Positions 36,396-47,200 of a stretch of 64,000 nucleotides of DNA are shown here, one piece after another. Position 1 is the first letter of the stretch. Each line of letters begins with the position of its first letter. Position numbers and translations under genes: made by a program. The notes beneath the pieces are model-generated. The model worked only from the letters and a program-made list of their open reading frames with translations, was not told where the DNA came from and made no database searches. Source of the stretch: Aliihoeflea sp. 40Bstr573 (lineage in GTDB: Bacteria; Pseudomonadota; Alphaproteobacteria; Rhizobiales; Rhizobiaceae); the NCBI RefSeq assembly GCF_024105655.1, contig NZ_JAAAMH010000004.1, positions 186,001-250,000 on the forward strand, written 5' to 3'.

Positions 36396-38972
36396 ATGAT
36401 TCGTGGGGGCGATCCGGGAGCTCGGGAGCACTTGGACAGCAGACAGGTCCCATTTGAGCGGCTGAGAGGTGGGACGTTGGCACGAGGCGAAGCGGCAGCA
36501 TTGCGGACGGATGCGCGCCGGCGAGCGGGAAGGCTCGGCCTGCGCGCCGCAGCCGCCGTGCTGGGCGCGACGACGGCACTCGCCCCCCGCGCCGCCTTCG
36601 CACAGGCCGGCGACGGTCTGGAGGTCAGCAGCGTGGCGCAGTTCGCCCTTCTCGCGGGCGTCGTTTCCGCTGCCTTCATATCCGCCTTCCTCCTTATCCG
36701 CGAGCGCGGCCGCATCGACCGCGAGAACCAGCAGCTCAAGGCGCGGCTCAGCGATCTCGGCACGTCGCTTCAGCGCGCTGAGGCGCTCCTCAATCTGCGC
36801 GACCAGCGCGTCGTCGTCTGGAGCGACCGCAACGCGCGGCCTGAACTGATCGGCGCGCTTCCCGCCGATGCCGGTGCGCCCGAGGAGCGCGCGACCTTTC
36901 TCGCCTTCGGCCGCTGGCTGACCCCACAATCGGCCTCGGCCCTGGAGCGCGCGCTCGCCCAGCTTCGAGAGAAGGGGGTGGGTTTCGAACTCGTCATCGA
37001 GACGATTTCCGGAACCGTGATGGAGGCGCAGGGTCGCTCCAGCCTGTCGCATTGCGTGGTGCGATTCACCGCCCTGTCGCGCCGCCAGCAGGAATTGGCC
37101 GAGCTGAAGCTCGATCACCAGCGCGTGTTGCGCGACCACGAAACGATCTTGGCGCTGATCGATGCGCTGCCGGCACCGTTCTGGCTGCGCGACGGACGCG
37201 GCAAGCTTGAATGGGTCAACAAGGCCTACGCGCGGCTGGTCGAGGCCACCTCGCCCGAGGCGGTTCTGCGCGAAGAACGTGAGCTTCTGTCGGAAAATGC
37301 CCGGGAAGCCGTGGCGCGGCATCATCTGGCCCGGCCGATCTTCGAGCAGACACTGTCAGTCGTCGTCGGCGGCGAACGGCACATGTATGCGGTGACGAAT
37401 TTTTCCGCGCCGGACGCGTCTGCCGGCCTGGCGCTCGACAAGACGGAAGTCGAGGCGATCCGCGAGGAATATCAGCGCACCATCATCAGCCACGCCGACA
37501 CGCTCGACCAGCTCCAGACGGCGGTTGCGATATTCGATGCCGACCAGAAGCTGCTCTTCTTCAATCAGGCCTTCCAGAAATTGTGGGCACTCGACCCGGC
37601 CTTTCTCGAAAGCGCGCCCGATCAGACGCTGTTGCTCGACAGGCTGCGCAGCGACGGCAAGCTGGCCGAACAGCCCGAATGGCGCCGCTGGAAGGAGACG
37701 ATCCTTGCCGCTTACCGCGCCATCGATCCGCAGGAGCACGTCTGGCATCTGCCCGACGGGCGCACGCTGCGCGTCGTCGGCAATCCGCAGCCCAAGGGCG
37801 GCGTGACATGGGTATTCGAGAACCTGACCGAACAGCTCAATCTGGAAAGCCGCTACCATTCGGCGGTGCGCGTGCAGGGCGAGACGCTCGACAATCTGGC
37901 CGAGGGCGTCGCGGTGTTCGGCCCGGACGGCAAGGTGCGCCTTGCCAATCCCGCCTTCTCTCATCTGTGGAACCTTGCCGAAGGGCTCGTGAAGACCGGC
38001 ACCCACATCGCCGTGATCCGCGCCGCATGCGAGGGACACGCCATCGACAGCCCGTGGGGCGAACTCGTCTCGGTGGTGACCGGGTTCGACGAGGAACGCC
38101 GCGACCGGCACGGACAGGCCGAAATGCGCGATGGCGCGGTGTTGCGCTATGCCGTCATCCACTTGCCGAATGGCCAGGTGATGACGACGTTCGTCGACGT
38201 GACCGACAGCGTCAATGTCGAGCGTGCGCTGAAGGATCGAAACGAGGCGCTGGAGCGCGCCGACCGGCTGAAGAACGACTTCGTCCAGCACGTGTCCTAT
38301 GAACTGCGCTCGCCGCTGACCAACATCATCGGCTTCACCGAGCTTTTGTCGCTCGGTGGGACCGGTCCGCTCAATGAACGCCAGCGCGAATATGTCGGCC
38401 ATATCGGCTCGTCCTCGGCGGTGCTGCTGACCATCGTCAACGACATTCTCGATCTGGCGACGGTGGACGCGGGCATCATGGAACTCGATATCGGCGAGAT
38501 CGTCATTGATGAAGCGGTCCGTTCGGCATCCGACCTCGTTGTCGAACGGCTGCGCGAACATAACATCAAGCTCGCGGTCGATCTCTCGCAAGCGCCTGCC
38601 ACGATCCACGCCGACGGGCATCGACTGCGCCAGATTCTCTATAATCTCCTCAACAACGCGGCGAACTATGCCCCGGAAGGATCGACCGTGAGGCTGGACG
38701 TGACGACGCTTCGAGGCGAAATGGTCGAATTCCGCGTCAGCGACGACGGGCCCGGCATGTCCGACGAGGTCCTGGAAACGATCTTCCAGCGTTTCGAGTC
38801 GCACGCGAATGGCGGTCGCAAACGCGGCGCGGGGCTCGGCCTTTCCATCGTCAAGAGTTTCGTCGAGCTGCACTCGGGGAAGGTGGAGATCAGGACCGGC
38901 CGCGATCAGGGCACGACGGTGATCTGCCGCCTTCCGGCTGTCGCCACGCAGAACCGCGCGGCGGCGGAGTAG
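36396..38972 (+). CDS. divL: DivL-type tyrosine kinase-like protein of the CtrA pathway
   Basis: This protein of about 858 residues has an export-like hydrophobic N-terminus, a membrane segment (FALLAGVVSAAFISAFLLI), several PAS domains, then a histidine-kinase module. In the H-box the phospho-accepting His is replaced by Tyr: QHVSYELRSPLTNIIGF, Tyr635. This is the hallmark of DivL, which in Caulobacter regulates CckA and so CtrA. N and G boxes are intact (LLNNAANYAPEG, DDGPGM, GAGLGLSIV). The start is uncertain: TTG 36381 and ATG 36396 lie in a 12-base direct repeat. Confidence 0.9.
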   Translation: MIRGGDPGAREHLDSRQVPFERLRGGTLARGEAAALRTDARRRAGRLGLRAAAAVLGATTALAPRAAFAQAGDGLEVSSVAQFALLAGVVSAAFISAFLLIRERGRIDRENQQLKARLSDLGTSLQRAEALLNLRDQRVVVWSDRNARPELIGALPADAGAPEERATFLAFGRWLTPQSASALERALAQLREKGVGFELVIETISGTVMEAQGRSSLSHCVVRFTALSRRQQELAELKLDHQRVLRDHETILALIDALPAPFWLRDGRGKLEWVNKAYARLVEATSPEAVLREERELLSENAREAVARHHLARPIFEQTLSVVVGGERHMYAVTNFSAPDASAGLALDKTEVEAIREEYQRTIISHADTLDQLQTAVAIFDADQKLLFFNQAFQKLWALDPAFLESAPDQTLLLDRLRSDGKLAEQPEWRRWKETILAAYRAIDPQEHVWHLPDGRTLRVVGNPQPKGGVTWVFENLTEQLNLESRYHSAVRVQGETLDNLAEGVAVFGPDGKVRLANPAFSHLWNLAEGLVKTGTHIAVIRAACEGHAIDSPWGELVSVVTGFDEERRDRHGQAEMRDGAVLRYAVIHLPNGQVMTTFVDVTDSVNVERALKDRNEALERADRLKNDFVQHVSYELRSPLTNIIGFTELLSLGGTGPLNERQREYVGHIGSSSAVLLTIVNDILDLATVDAGIMELDIGEIVIDEAVRSASDLVVERLREHNIKLAVDLSQAPATIHADGHRLRQILYNLLNNAANYAPEGSTVRLDVTTLRGEMVEFRVSDDGPGMSDEVLETIFQRFESHANGGRKRGAGLGLSIVKSFVELHSGKVEIRTGRDQGTTVICRLPAVATQNRAAAE

Positions 38973-38978
38973 GGCCGT

Positions 38979-40469
38979 ATGATCGACCGCCTGCTTGCAG
39001 ACGAAGCCGCGACGCGGCAGGCCGGCAACGACATTGCCGCTGCGCTGAGGCAGGGCGACGCCGTTGCGCTCCATGGAGATCTTGGCGCCGGCAAGACGAC
39101 GCTGGCGCGTGCTATCATCCGTTCTCTTGCAGCCGATGCCGATCTCGAAGTGCCAAGCCCGACATTCACGCTCGTCCAGACCTATTCCGGCCGGCTGCCC
39201 GTGGCGCATTTCGATCTTTACCGGATCGGCGACGCTGACGAGATGCAGGAACTTGGGCTCGACGAGGCGCTGGCAGACGGCGCTGCGCTGGTCGAATGGC
39301 CGGATAAGGCGGGCGTCTACCTTCCCGAAACCACGATTCACGTGAAACTTCTGGAAGACGGCCTTGGCCGGCGAATGACGATCGATGGCCCGGAGGCAGC
39401 CATTGCGCGGTTCGAGCGCACCTTCGTCATTCGCGAATTTCTCGACAAAGCGGACCGCCAAGGCGCAGTTCGTGGCTATCTGGCAGGCGATGCCTCGGCC
39501 CGCAGCTACGAGACGGTCGATCGCAACGGCGCATACGAAATTCTGATGAACGCTCCGCGCCAGCCCGACGGACCACCAATCCGCGACGGCAAGCCCTACA
39601 GCCAGATCGCGCATCTGGCCGAATCCGTGCTGCCCTTCGTCGCCATCGGGGAGGCCTTGCGGGCGAACGGCCTCTGCGCGCCGGAAATCAGGGCCACCGA
39701 TCTTGATGCGGGGCTGCTTCTCATCGAGGATCTCGGCCGCGACATCGTGCTCGACGCAGACGGCAAGCCGATCGCGGAACGATATCACGCCGCTGCCGAT
39801 GTACTCGCCACCCTGCATGAGCGCCAGTGGCCGGCCTCCGCCCCTCTGGCGAGCGGCGAAGCATATGTTGTGCCGGCTTACGATCGCGGCGCTATGGCGA
39901 TCGAGACCGAACTCTTGATCGACTGGTATCTGCCCTTTGCCGCAGGTCGCCCAGCGACCGAGGCGGAACGGCGCGCGTTCCAGGCGGCGTGGCAGGCGTT
40001 GTTCGATCGTCTGGAGACCGCCGAGAAGAGCCTTGTCCTGCGGGACTTCCACTCGCCGAACATCATCTGGCGCGAGGAGGAGGCGGGAACCGGTCGCGTC
40101 GGCATCATTGACTTTCAGGACGCACTCATCGGACCTGCAGCGTACGACGTCGCGTCACTCGCCATGGACGCGCGCGTGACGATTTCCGAGGTGCTGGAAG
40201 CCGATATCGTCAATGCTTATGTCGAGGCGCGAGGCGCGGCTTTCGATCGCGCCGGTTTCGATGAGGCCTATGCAATCATGGCGGCGCAGAGAAATTCGAA
40301 GATCATCGGTATTTTCGTGCGCCTGGACCGGCGCGACGGCAAGCCGCACTATCTGAAGCATCTGCCGCGCATACGTGACTATCTGGAGCGCGCGACGCGG
40401 CACGAGGCGCTGGCCGAGTTGCGCGCGCTCTACAGGTCCATGAAGGTGCTGCCGGAGGGATCGGTGTGA
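38979..40469 (+). CDS. Fusion of TsaE (tRNA t6A ATPase) and AmgK-like amino-sugar kinase
   Basis: This 496-residue protein joins two activities. Residues 1-150 are TsaE, the ATPase of the threonylcarbamoyl-tRNA complex: GDLGAGKTT P-loop, SPTFTLVQTY, FDLYRIGD and EWPDKAG. Residues 160-496 are an aminoglycoside-phosphotransferase-fold kinase with LRDFHSPNIIW (catalytic Asp and Asn) and IIDFQDALIGPAAYDVASL, like AmgK, the MurNAc/GlcNAc anomeric kinase of peptidoglycan recycling. The next gene, murU, supports AmgK. A parS-like site lies in the TsaE part. Confidence 0.9.
   Translation: MIDRLLADEAATRQAGNDIAAALRQGDAVALHGDLGAGKTTLARAIIRSLAADADLEVPSPTFTLVQTYSGRLPVAHFDLYRIGDADEMQELGLDEALADGAALVEWPDKAGVYLPETTIHVKLLEDGLGRRMTIDGPEAAIARFERTFVIREFLDKADRQGAVRGYLAGDASARSYETVDRNGAYEILMNAPRQPDGPPIRDGKPYSQIAHLAESVLPFVAIGEALRANGLCAPEIRATDLDAGLLLIEDLGRDIVLDADGKPIAERYHAAADVLATLHERQWPASAPLASGEAYVVPAYDRGAMAIETELLIDWYLPFAAGRPATEAERRAFQAAWQALFDRLETAEKSLVLRDFHSPNIIWREEEAGTGRVGIIDFQDALIGPAAYDVASLAMDARVTISEVLEADIVNAYVEARGAAFDRAGFDEAYAIMAAQRNSKIIGIFVRLDRRDGKPHYLKHLPRIRDYLERATRHEALAELRALYRSMKVLPEGSV
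39334..39349. other. parS: parS-like centromere site 5
   Basis: CGATTCACGTGAAACT matches the parS consensus at 13 of 16 positions. It lies inside the TsaE-AmgK gene, about 29 kb right of the origin, and is the weakest of the five. Confidence 0.55.
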
Positions 40470-41194
40470 CCCCGGCGAACATGAACGCGATGGTGCTGGC
40501 GGCGGGTCTGGGCACGCGCATGCGCCCGATCACCGATACGATCCCCAAGCCGCTGGTCGAGGTGGCCGGCCGTACGCTCCTCGACCGCGCGCTCGATGCG
40601 CTGAACAATGCGGGCATCGAATCGGCAGTGGTCAACGTTCACCATCTTGGCGACCAGATCGTCACCCATTGCGCGCGCCGCAACCATCCACGCATCATTA
40701 TTTCCGACGAGCGCAACCGGCTGCTCGATTCGGCCGGCGGCATCGTCAAGGCCTTGCCATTGCTGGGTTCTGCTCCCTTCGTCCTGCTCAACGCCGACAC
40801 GTTCTGGATCGACACAGGCCAGTCCAACCTTGCGGCGCTCGCCGTAGCGTGGGACGCTTCGCGCATGGATATGCTGCTGATGCTTGTTCCGGTCGCCCAT
40901 ACGACCGGCCATGGGACCAAGACGGATTTCCTGATGGACGGCGAGGGGCGTCTGGCGCGCGCCAAGGGCGATGCTGCGGGCTTCGTCTATGCCGGAGCGG
41001 CAATCGTCGATCCTGCCATTTTCAAAGATGCCGAGGCCGATCCGCACTCCTTGAATCTCTATTTCGACCGCGCGATCGACGCCGGCCGCCTCCACGGCCA
41101 TGTCATGGACGGCCACTGGATCACCGTCGGCACACCCGGCGCCATCGCCGAAGCCGAAGCGGCGATCAGGACGCATCAGCCGGCACTGGCATGA
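40466..41194 (+). CDS. murU: N-acetylmuramate-1-phosphate uridylyltransferase (MurU-like)
   Basis: This 242-residue nucleotidyltransferase has the signature VLAAGLGTRMRPITDTIPKPL, the LLNADTFWID metal site and a compact C-terminal end without an acyltransferase domain, as in MurU. With AmgK it would make UDP-MurNAc from recycled wall sugars, bypassing the fosfomycin target MurA. The GTG at 40466 has GGAGG seven to nine bases upstream and overlaps the preceding stop. A mannose-1-phosphate transferase is the alternative, but the neighbour argues for MurU. Confidence 0.88.
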   Translation: MTPANMNAMVLAAGLGTRMRPITDTIPKPLVEVAGRTLLDRALDALNNAGIESAVVNVHHLGDQIVTHCARRNHPRIIISDERNRLLDSAGGIVKALPLLGSAPFVLLNADTFWIDTGQSNLAALAVAWDASRMDMLLMLVPVAHTTGHGTKTDFLMDGEGRLARAKGDAAGFVYAGAAIVDPAIFKDAEADPHSLNLYFDRAIDAGRLHGHVMDGHWITVGTPGAIAEAEAAIRTHQPALA

Positions 41195-44100
41195 CGGATG
41201 CCCCGAACGTCCTGAACATCCCGGCGGCCGCGCCCTTCCTGCCGACCCTGATCGACGCGCTGCTCGATGGCCAACTGGTGGAGGGGTTCCGCCATGACGG
41301 CTCGCCGCTTGCGCTCGCCGATGTGACGATCTACGTCCCGACGCGACGCGCGGCACGCGAACTGCGCTCGAGCTTCGTCGACAAGCTTGGCGGCCGCTCG
41401 GCAATTCTCCCCGTGATCCGGCCCCTGGGCGAGTTCGAGGACGATGGCTGGCTGTCGGGCGATGGCGCGCTGTTCGACCTGCCGCCACCCATAGAGCCGC
41501 TGGAACGCATCGTGCGTCTGGCGCCGTTGGTGCAGGCATGGAAGCGCAGGCTGCCGGCACACCTGGCCGCGCTCTACGGCGAAGACCTCGCCATCCCCGC
41601 CTCGCTCGCCGATGCGCTCTGGCTCGCGCGGGACCTTTCGGTGCTGATCGACGAAATCGAGACAGAGGGCGGCGACTGGTCGCGGCTGTCCGAACTCGTG
41701 CCGGCGGACCTTGCCGGCTGGTGGCAGATCACGCTCGAATTCCTGCAGATCGTGACAACGGCCTGGCCCGCCTATCTCGCCGCCGCCGATCGTTCGAATC
41801 CGGCTACATATCGCGATGCGCAGATTCGCGCGGAGGCCAAACGCTTGGCAACGCGGATCAATCGAGGCCCGGTGATCGTCGCCGGTTCGACGGGCTCGAT
41901 CCCCGCGACTGCGGAGCTGTTGCAGGCAATTAGCCGGCTGCCGCAAGGTGCAGTCGTCCTGCCCGGGCTCGATCGCTCGATCGATGTGAAGAGCTGGGAA
42001 GCGATCGGGCGCGCGGACGCGCCGCCATCGATCCACGGCCATCCACAGACGGGGCTGAAGAAACTGCTGCAGCGGCTGGGTGTCGATCGCAGCGAAGTCG
42101 TGGACATCGGGACGGCTGCGCCGGATCTCGCCGCGCGGATCGACCTTGTGGGACAGGCATTGCGCCCCGCCGAGACGACCGAGGCATGGTCACATGAGCG
42201 CGACGTTCTGGAGGCCGCGCTTCTCGCCGGCGCACTGGAGGGTGTTACCCTGATCGAGGCGGCCAACGAGCGTGAGGAAGCGCTGTCGATCGCTGTCTCG
42301 TTGCGGATGGCGATCGATGCGCCGGACCGCTCGGCCGCTCTTGTCACCACCGACCGTGAACTGGCGCGGCGCGTCGCCAATGAACTACGCCGATTCGGCA
42401 TCGTCGCCGACGATTCCGCCGGCACGCTGTTGTCGGCTTCTCCGCCGGCGGTGCTGATGCGTCTTGCCGCCGAAGCGGCGCTGCGGCCTGGCGACCCGGT
42501 CGCGCTCTTGTCGCTGCTCAAGCATCCGCTGCTCCATGTCGGCCTCCCGCGGGGGCTTGTGCGGCGCGGGGCCGAGACCATCGACCTCGTGGCTTTGCGC
42601 GGCGGAACCGGCCGACCGGACATCGGGAAAATGGGCGAGGATTTCCCGGCGCGTCTGGCGTCGCACGACGCGGCCTCGCGGCGCGCCTTCTGGCTCGAGC
42701 GCCTCGGAGATGAGCGCCGCGGCGAGGCGGCCGACATCGCGACGCGGATCGCCGCCGCCGTCCAACCCTTGGCCGCGCTGCGTGATGCCGACGAAGTCGA
42801 TCTGACTCAGGCATTGCGCGCTACGGTGCAGGCGCTGGAATCCCTCGGGCGCGACGAGACGGGCCGGCTCGACCCGATTTATGGCGGCGAGGCCGGAGGC
42901 CGTCTTGCCGATTTCCTGCGTGGCCTTGCCGGTCTTGAGGGCGCGCTGTCATTTGCGCCCGACGAATGGCCCGACATTCTGGCGGCGCTGATCGCGGGCG
43001 AGACGGTAAAGCCCACCCCGGCCGGCGATCCGCGCGTGTCGATCTGGGGTCCGCTGGAAGCGCGCCTGCAAAGCGTTGATACGATGATCATCGGCGGGCT
43101 GAACGAGGGGATCTGGCCGCGCAAGGCGGAACCCGATCGTTTCATGTCGCGGATGATGAAATCAGGCCTCGATCTCGAACCGCCGGAACGCCGGATCGGG
43201 CAGTCCGCGCACGATTTCACCATGGCGATGGCGAACCGAAACATCATCCTGACGCGCTCGGCACGCGCAGGCGAAGCGCCCGCGGTTGCTTCGCGCTGGC
43301 TGCAACGGCTCATCACATGCGCCGGGCCCGCCCATGCGGACGAGATGCGCGCGCGGGGTGCTGAACGGCTCGCCTGGGCCAGGCAATTGGACGAGGGGCC
43401 GGAAGTGCCGTTCGCCAGGCGGCCGGAGCCCAAGCCGCCGGTCGACTGGCGCCCGAAGCGCTTCTCCGTCACCGAGATCGAGACGCTGCGGCGCGACCCG
43501 TATGCGATCTATGCGCGTCAGATTCTGCGGCTTCAACCGGTCGACCCGTTGCTGCGCGATCCCGGCGCCGCCGAGCGCGGCACGCTGTTCCACGAAATCC
43601 TCCACGGCTTTGCCGTGGCGGCAATCGACCCGTTCTCGCCCGACGCGACGGCCGAGCTTCTGCGGATCGGACGAGAAGAGTTCGACAAGGCGACCCTGCC
43701 TGCCGACGTCGACGCCGTCTGGTGGCCACGCTTCCAAAAGATGGCGGGCCGCTTCGTTGGCTGGGAACGTTTGCGGCTCGGCGTCACGCACCGTTTCGCA
43801 GAAGCCCGTGCCGCTCCGACCGAAATCGGCGTCACCGGCGTAACGCTGCGCGGTTATGCCGACCGCATCGATGTGCGGCCGGCAGGGATGGCTGACATCA
43901 TCGACTTCAAGACCGGCTCCAACCCGTCCAAGGGTCAGGCGCATACGCTGCTGGCACCGCAGTTGGCGCTCGAAGCGGCGCTTCTGGCACGTGGCGCGTT
44001 CGGCGATATCGGCGCGGCTATTCCTGCCGAACTCGCCTATGTCCGTTTGAGGCCGAATGGCGAGGTCGATCATGACCCCATCCACGAGTTCAAGAAGGAA

Positions 44101-44298
44101 ACGAAGTCGGGGCCGGAACTGGCGCAGGACGCGTGGGACCGGCTGGAGAAGCTGGTCGCGCACTATCAGCGGCCGGAAGCCGGCTATCTTTCGCGCGCGC
44201 TGCCCTTCAAGGAGGGCGATGTGAGCGGCAATTACGACCATCTGGCGCGGGTCCTTGAATGGTCCGCCGGCGGCGATGAGGGAGGGGCCGAGGAATGA
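41191..44298 (+). CDS. addB: AddB subunit of the AddAB helicase-nuclease
   Basis: This 1035-residue protein is the second subunit of the alphaproteobacterial double-strand-break processing complex. The N-terminal helicase-like part includes IYVPTRRAARELRSSFVDKL but no canonical P-loop. The C-terminal nuclease domain shows GYADRIDVRPAGMADIIDFK, the D...DYK-type metal site. It starts overlapping murU and overlaps addA by four bases, so the two subunits are coupled. Confidence 0.95.
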   Translation: MTDAPNVLNIPAAAPFLPTLIDALLDGQLVEGFRHDGSPLALADVTIYVPTRRAARELRSSFVDKLGGRSAILPVIRPLGEFEDDGWLSGDGALFDLPPPIEPLERIVRLAPLVQAWKRRLPAHLAALYGEDLAIPASLADALWLARDLSVLIDEIETEGGDWSRLSELVPADLAGWWQITLEFLQIVTTAWPAYLAAADRSNPATYRDAQIRAEAKRLATRINRGPVIVAGSTGSIPATAELLQAISRLPQGAVVLPGLDRSIDVKSWEAIGRADAPPSIHGHPQTGLKKLLQRLGVDRSEVVDIGTAAPDLAARIDLVGQALRPAETTEAWSHERDVLEAALLAGALEGVTLIEAANEREEALSIAVSLRMAIDAPDRSAALVTTDRELARRVANELRRFGIVADDSAGTLLSASPPAVLMRLAAEAALRPGDPVALLSLLKHPLLHVGLPRGLVRRGAETIDLVALRGGTGRPDIGKMGEDFPARLASHDAASRRAFWLERLGDERRGEAADIATRIAAAVQPLAALRDADEVDLTQALRATVQALESLGRDETGRLDPIYGGEAGGRLADFLRGLAGLEGALSFAPDEWPDILAALIAGETVKPTPAGDPRVSIWGPLEARLQSVDTMIIGGLNEGIWPRKAEPDRFMSRMMKSGLDLEPPERRIGQSAHDFTMAMANRNIILTRSARAGEAPAVASRWLQRLITCAGPAHADEMRARGAERLAWARQLDEGPEVPFARRPEPKPPVDWRPKRFSVTEIETLRRDPYAIYARQILRLQPVDPLLRDPGAAERGTLFHEILHGFAVAAIDPFSPDATAELLRIGREEFDKATLPADVDAVWWPRFQKMAGRFVGWERLRLGVTHRFAEARAAPTEIGVTGVTLRGYADRIDVRPAGMADIIDFKTGSNPSKGQAHTLLAPQLALEAALLARGAFGDIGAAIPAELAYVRLRPNGEVDHDPIHEFKKETKSGPELAQDAWDRLEKLVAHYQRPEAGYLSRALPFKEGDVSGNYDHLARVLEWSAGGDEGGAEE

Positions 44299-47200
44299 AA
44301 TCGCCCTTCGTCGTTCCCGAGTCGACGATCCTGGACCAGGCTCGTGCGTCGGACCCGAAGAATTCGGCGTGGGTCTCGGCCAATGCCGGTTCGGGCAAGA
44401 CGCATGTGCTTTCTCAGCGCGTGATCCGGCTCCTGCTCGACGGCACCGACCCGTCGCGCATTCTGTGCCTGACCTATACGCGGGCGGCGGCGGCGAACAT
44501 GTCGAACCGCGTGTTCGCGACATTGAGCTCGTGGACGGCACTGGACGATACGGCGCTTGCCGCAAGGATCGCGGAGATTGACCGGCGCGCGCCGACACAT
44601 GACCGCCTCATCCGGGCGCGGCGACTCTTTGCCGAGGCGCTGGAGACGCCGGGCGGTCTGAAGATCCAGACAATTCACGCGTTTTGCGAAGCGATCCTGC
44701 ACCAGTTTCCGCTGGAAGCGAATGTCGCAGGCCATTTCGAGCTGCTCGACAATCAGATGGAGGCCGCGCTGATCGCGGAGGCGCGTCGCTCGATGATCGC
44801 CGGTGCGGCCGGCGGCAACGAGCCGGAACTGGCAGAGGCCTTCGCCGACATTCTCGACATCAGCGGCGAGGCAGGGCTTGAAAGCCTTTTGGGCGCGATC
44901 GTCCGTCGTCGCGACGACCTGCGGTCCTTCATCGATGAGGTTGCCCCGGAACCTGAGAACCACATGCCGCTCTTCGCGGCATTCGGCTTTACTGGAGCCG
45001 AGACGGCGGAGGACGTACTGGCATCGATCTGGCCGGACGCTCATTTCGGCCGGTCATTGGCCGAGCGTTTCGCCGACCGGGCCCTCGCCGCGGGCAAGGT
45101 CAAGGCGCAGCAATTCGCCGATGACCTTCTCGCTGCCTGCGATGCGGGCGACGCGGAAGCCTGCTTGCAGGCGCTGCGCCAGACCTTCCTGACGAAGAAG
45201 GGGCCGGTCTACGAACCGCGCGCGATCAAGCCGATCCTCGCCAAGGGCGTCGCGGAGCATTTCGCCGGTTTCGAGGAGGAGTTCGCACGCATGGCGGCCG
45301 CGGTCCAGGGGGCACTCGACCGCGCGGCCCTGCTCGCGATGCTCAAGGCCTCGCGTTCCGCGCTGATCGTGGCCGATTGGCTCATCGCGCGCTATGAGCG
45401 GTTGAAGAGCGCGCGGGGCTTTCTCGATTTCAACGACCTGATCCGGCGCACCGCGTCGCTGCTGGCGCGGCAGGATGCCGGCGCGTGGGTGCACTACAAG
45501 CTCGACAAGGGCATCGACCACATCCTGCTTGACGAGGCGCAGGATACGAGCCCGGAGCAATGGCGGGTCGTCAAGCGGCTTGCCGACGAGTTCTTCGCCG
45601 GAGAAACCGCGCGACAGGTGGAGCGCACCGTCTTCGCGGTCGGCGACGAGAAGCAGTCCATCTATTCGTTCCAGGGCGCCGAACCAGAAGCTTTCGCGGT
45701 GTCCGGCCGCGAATTCGCAACCCATGTCGAAGCGGCCGAGCGCAGCTTCGAGCGGGTGCGGCTCAGTCATTCCTTCCGCTCGACGCAAGATGTGCTTTCG
45801 GCGGTCGATCTCGTCTTCGCCCGGCCCGAGACGCGCAAGGGCCTGACGCGCGACATCGAGGACATCCGGCACAGCGCGATCCGGACCGATGCGCCTGGCC
45901 AGGTCGAGGTCTGGCCCTCGCTCGCGCCGCAAGATGTGGAGGCGCCTGACGACTGGACGCAGGCGATCGACCATACCTCCGCGCCGGCGGCCAAGCTCGC
46001 CGAACTGATTGCGAAAACGGTTGCGGGCTGGCTGGCGAAGGGAGAACTGATCCCCGACCGCAACCGCCGCATGACGGCGGGCGACGTGATGGTACTGGTG
46101 CGCAAGCGCGGCAGTTTCGTTCACGCGCTGTCGCGCGAGTTGAAGAACCGCCACGTGCCCGTTGCGGGCGCGGACAGGCTTGTGCTTGCAGATCACATCG
46201 CGGTGCAGGATTTGATGGCGATCGGCCGTTTCGCGCTTCAGCCGGAAGATGATCTATCGCTCGCCGCACTCTTGAAAAGCCCGATATTCGGCGTTTCCGA
46301 AGAGCGGCTGATGGAACTCGCCTATCGACGCAAGGGATCGCTCTATGCCGCGATCCGGGCGGAAGCGGAGAGCGATGTCGAGTTGAAGCTGGTCCGCGAC
46401 CAGTTGCAGGTCTGGCGCGACGAAGTGGGCTTCATGCCCGCTTTCGAATTTTATGGGCGGGTGCTGGGGCGCGACGCGGCGCGGGCGCGGATCGTGGCGC
46501 GGCTTGGACCCGAGGCCGGGGACGTGGTCGACGAATTCCTGAGTTTCTGCCTCGCCGCCGAGCGCAGCGGTGCGGCCGGGCTCGAGGCGGTGCTTGCGCT
46601 GCTCGACGGCGGCGGGCCTGAGATCAAGCGCGAGATGGACCAGTCGCGCGGCGAGGTGCGGATCATGACCGCGCACGCGTCCAAAGGGCTCGAGGCGCCG
46701 GTCGTGTTTCTCGTGGACAGTGGCGCGGCACCCTTTTCCGACAGCCACCTGCCGACGCTGATGCCGTTCGACCCGCCGCGCGGGCTCTGGCAAGGGCCGG
46801 GCTTTCTTTGGCGCACGGGCGTCGAGACCAACAACGGTTTCGCCCGGCAGATCGCGGCAGTGGTGCGCGAGAAGGCGGAGGAAGAATATCGCCGGCTGCT
46901 CTATGTCGGCATGACGCGCGCAGAGGACCGACTGGTCGTCTGCGGCTATCACGGCAAGCGCGCGCCGGCGGACCTGACCTGGCATCGCATGGTGAGCGAA
47001 GCGCTGAATGATTCGGAGCATTCGCGCGCCGAACCGCATCCCGTGTCGGGCGACGAGATCATCGTCTATCGCGAGACCCCGCGCCGTCCGATGGCGGTGG
47101 AAATGATCGAGGCGGGGCCGCCCGTGGAAGCGCCGGCGCTTCCGGCTACCTTGCGCGCGCCGGTTCCGGCGCCGCCCGTTCTGCCCCGCCCGCTCGCGCC

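Noticed and set aside
36382-36408. 12-base direct repeat at the divL start as a mobile-element target duplication
   Set aside because: The copies are three bases apart with nothing inserted between them; simple local duplication is enough.
37356-40052. Very long open frame (898 codons) on the minus strand opposite divL and the TsaE-AmgK gene
   Set aside because: It is antisense to two well-recognised proteins, shows no family motif, and is explained by high G+C codon bias.
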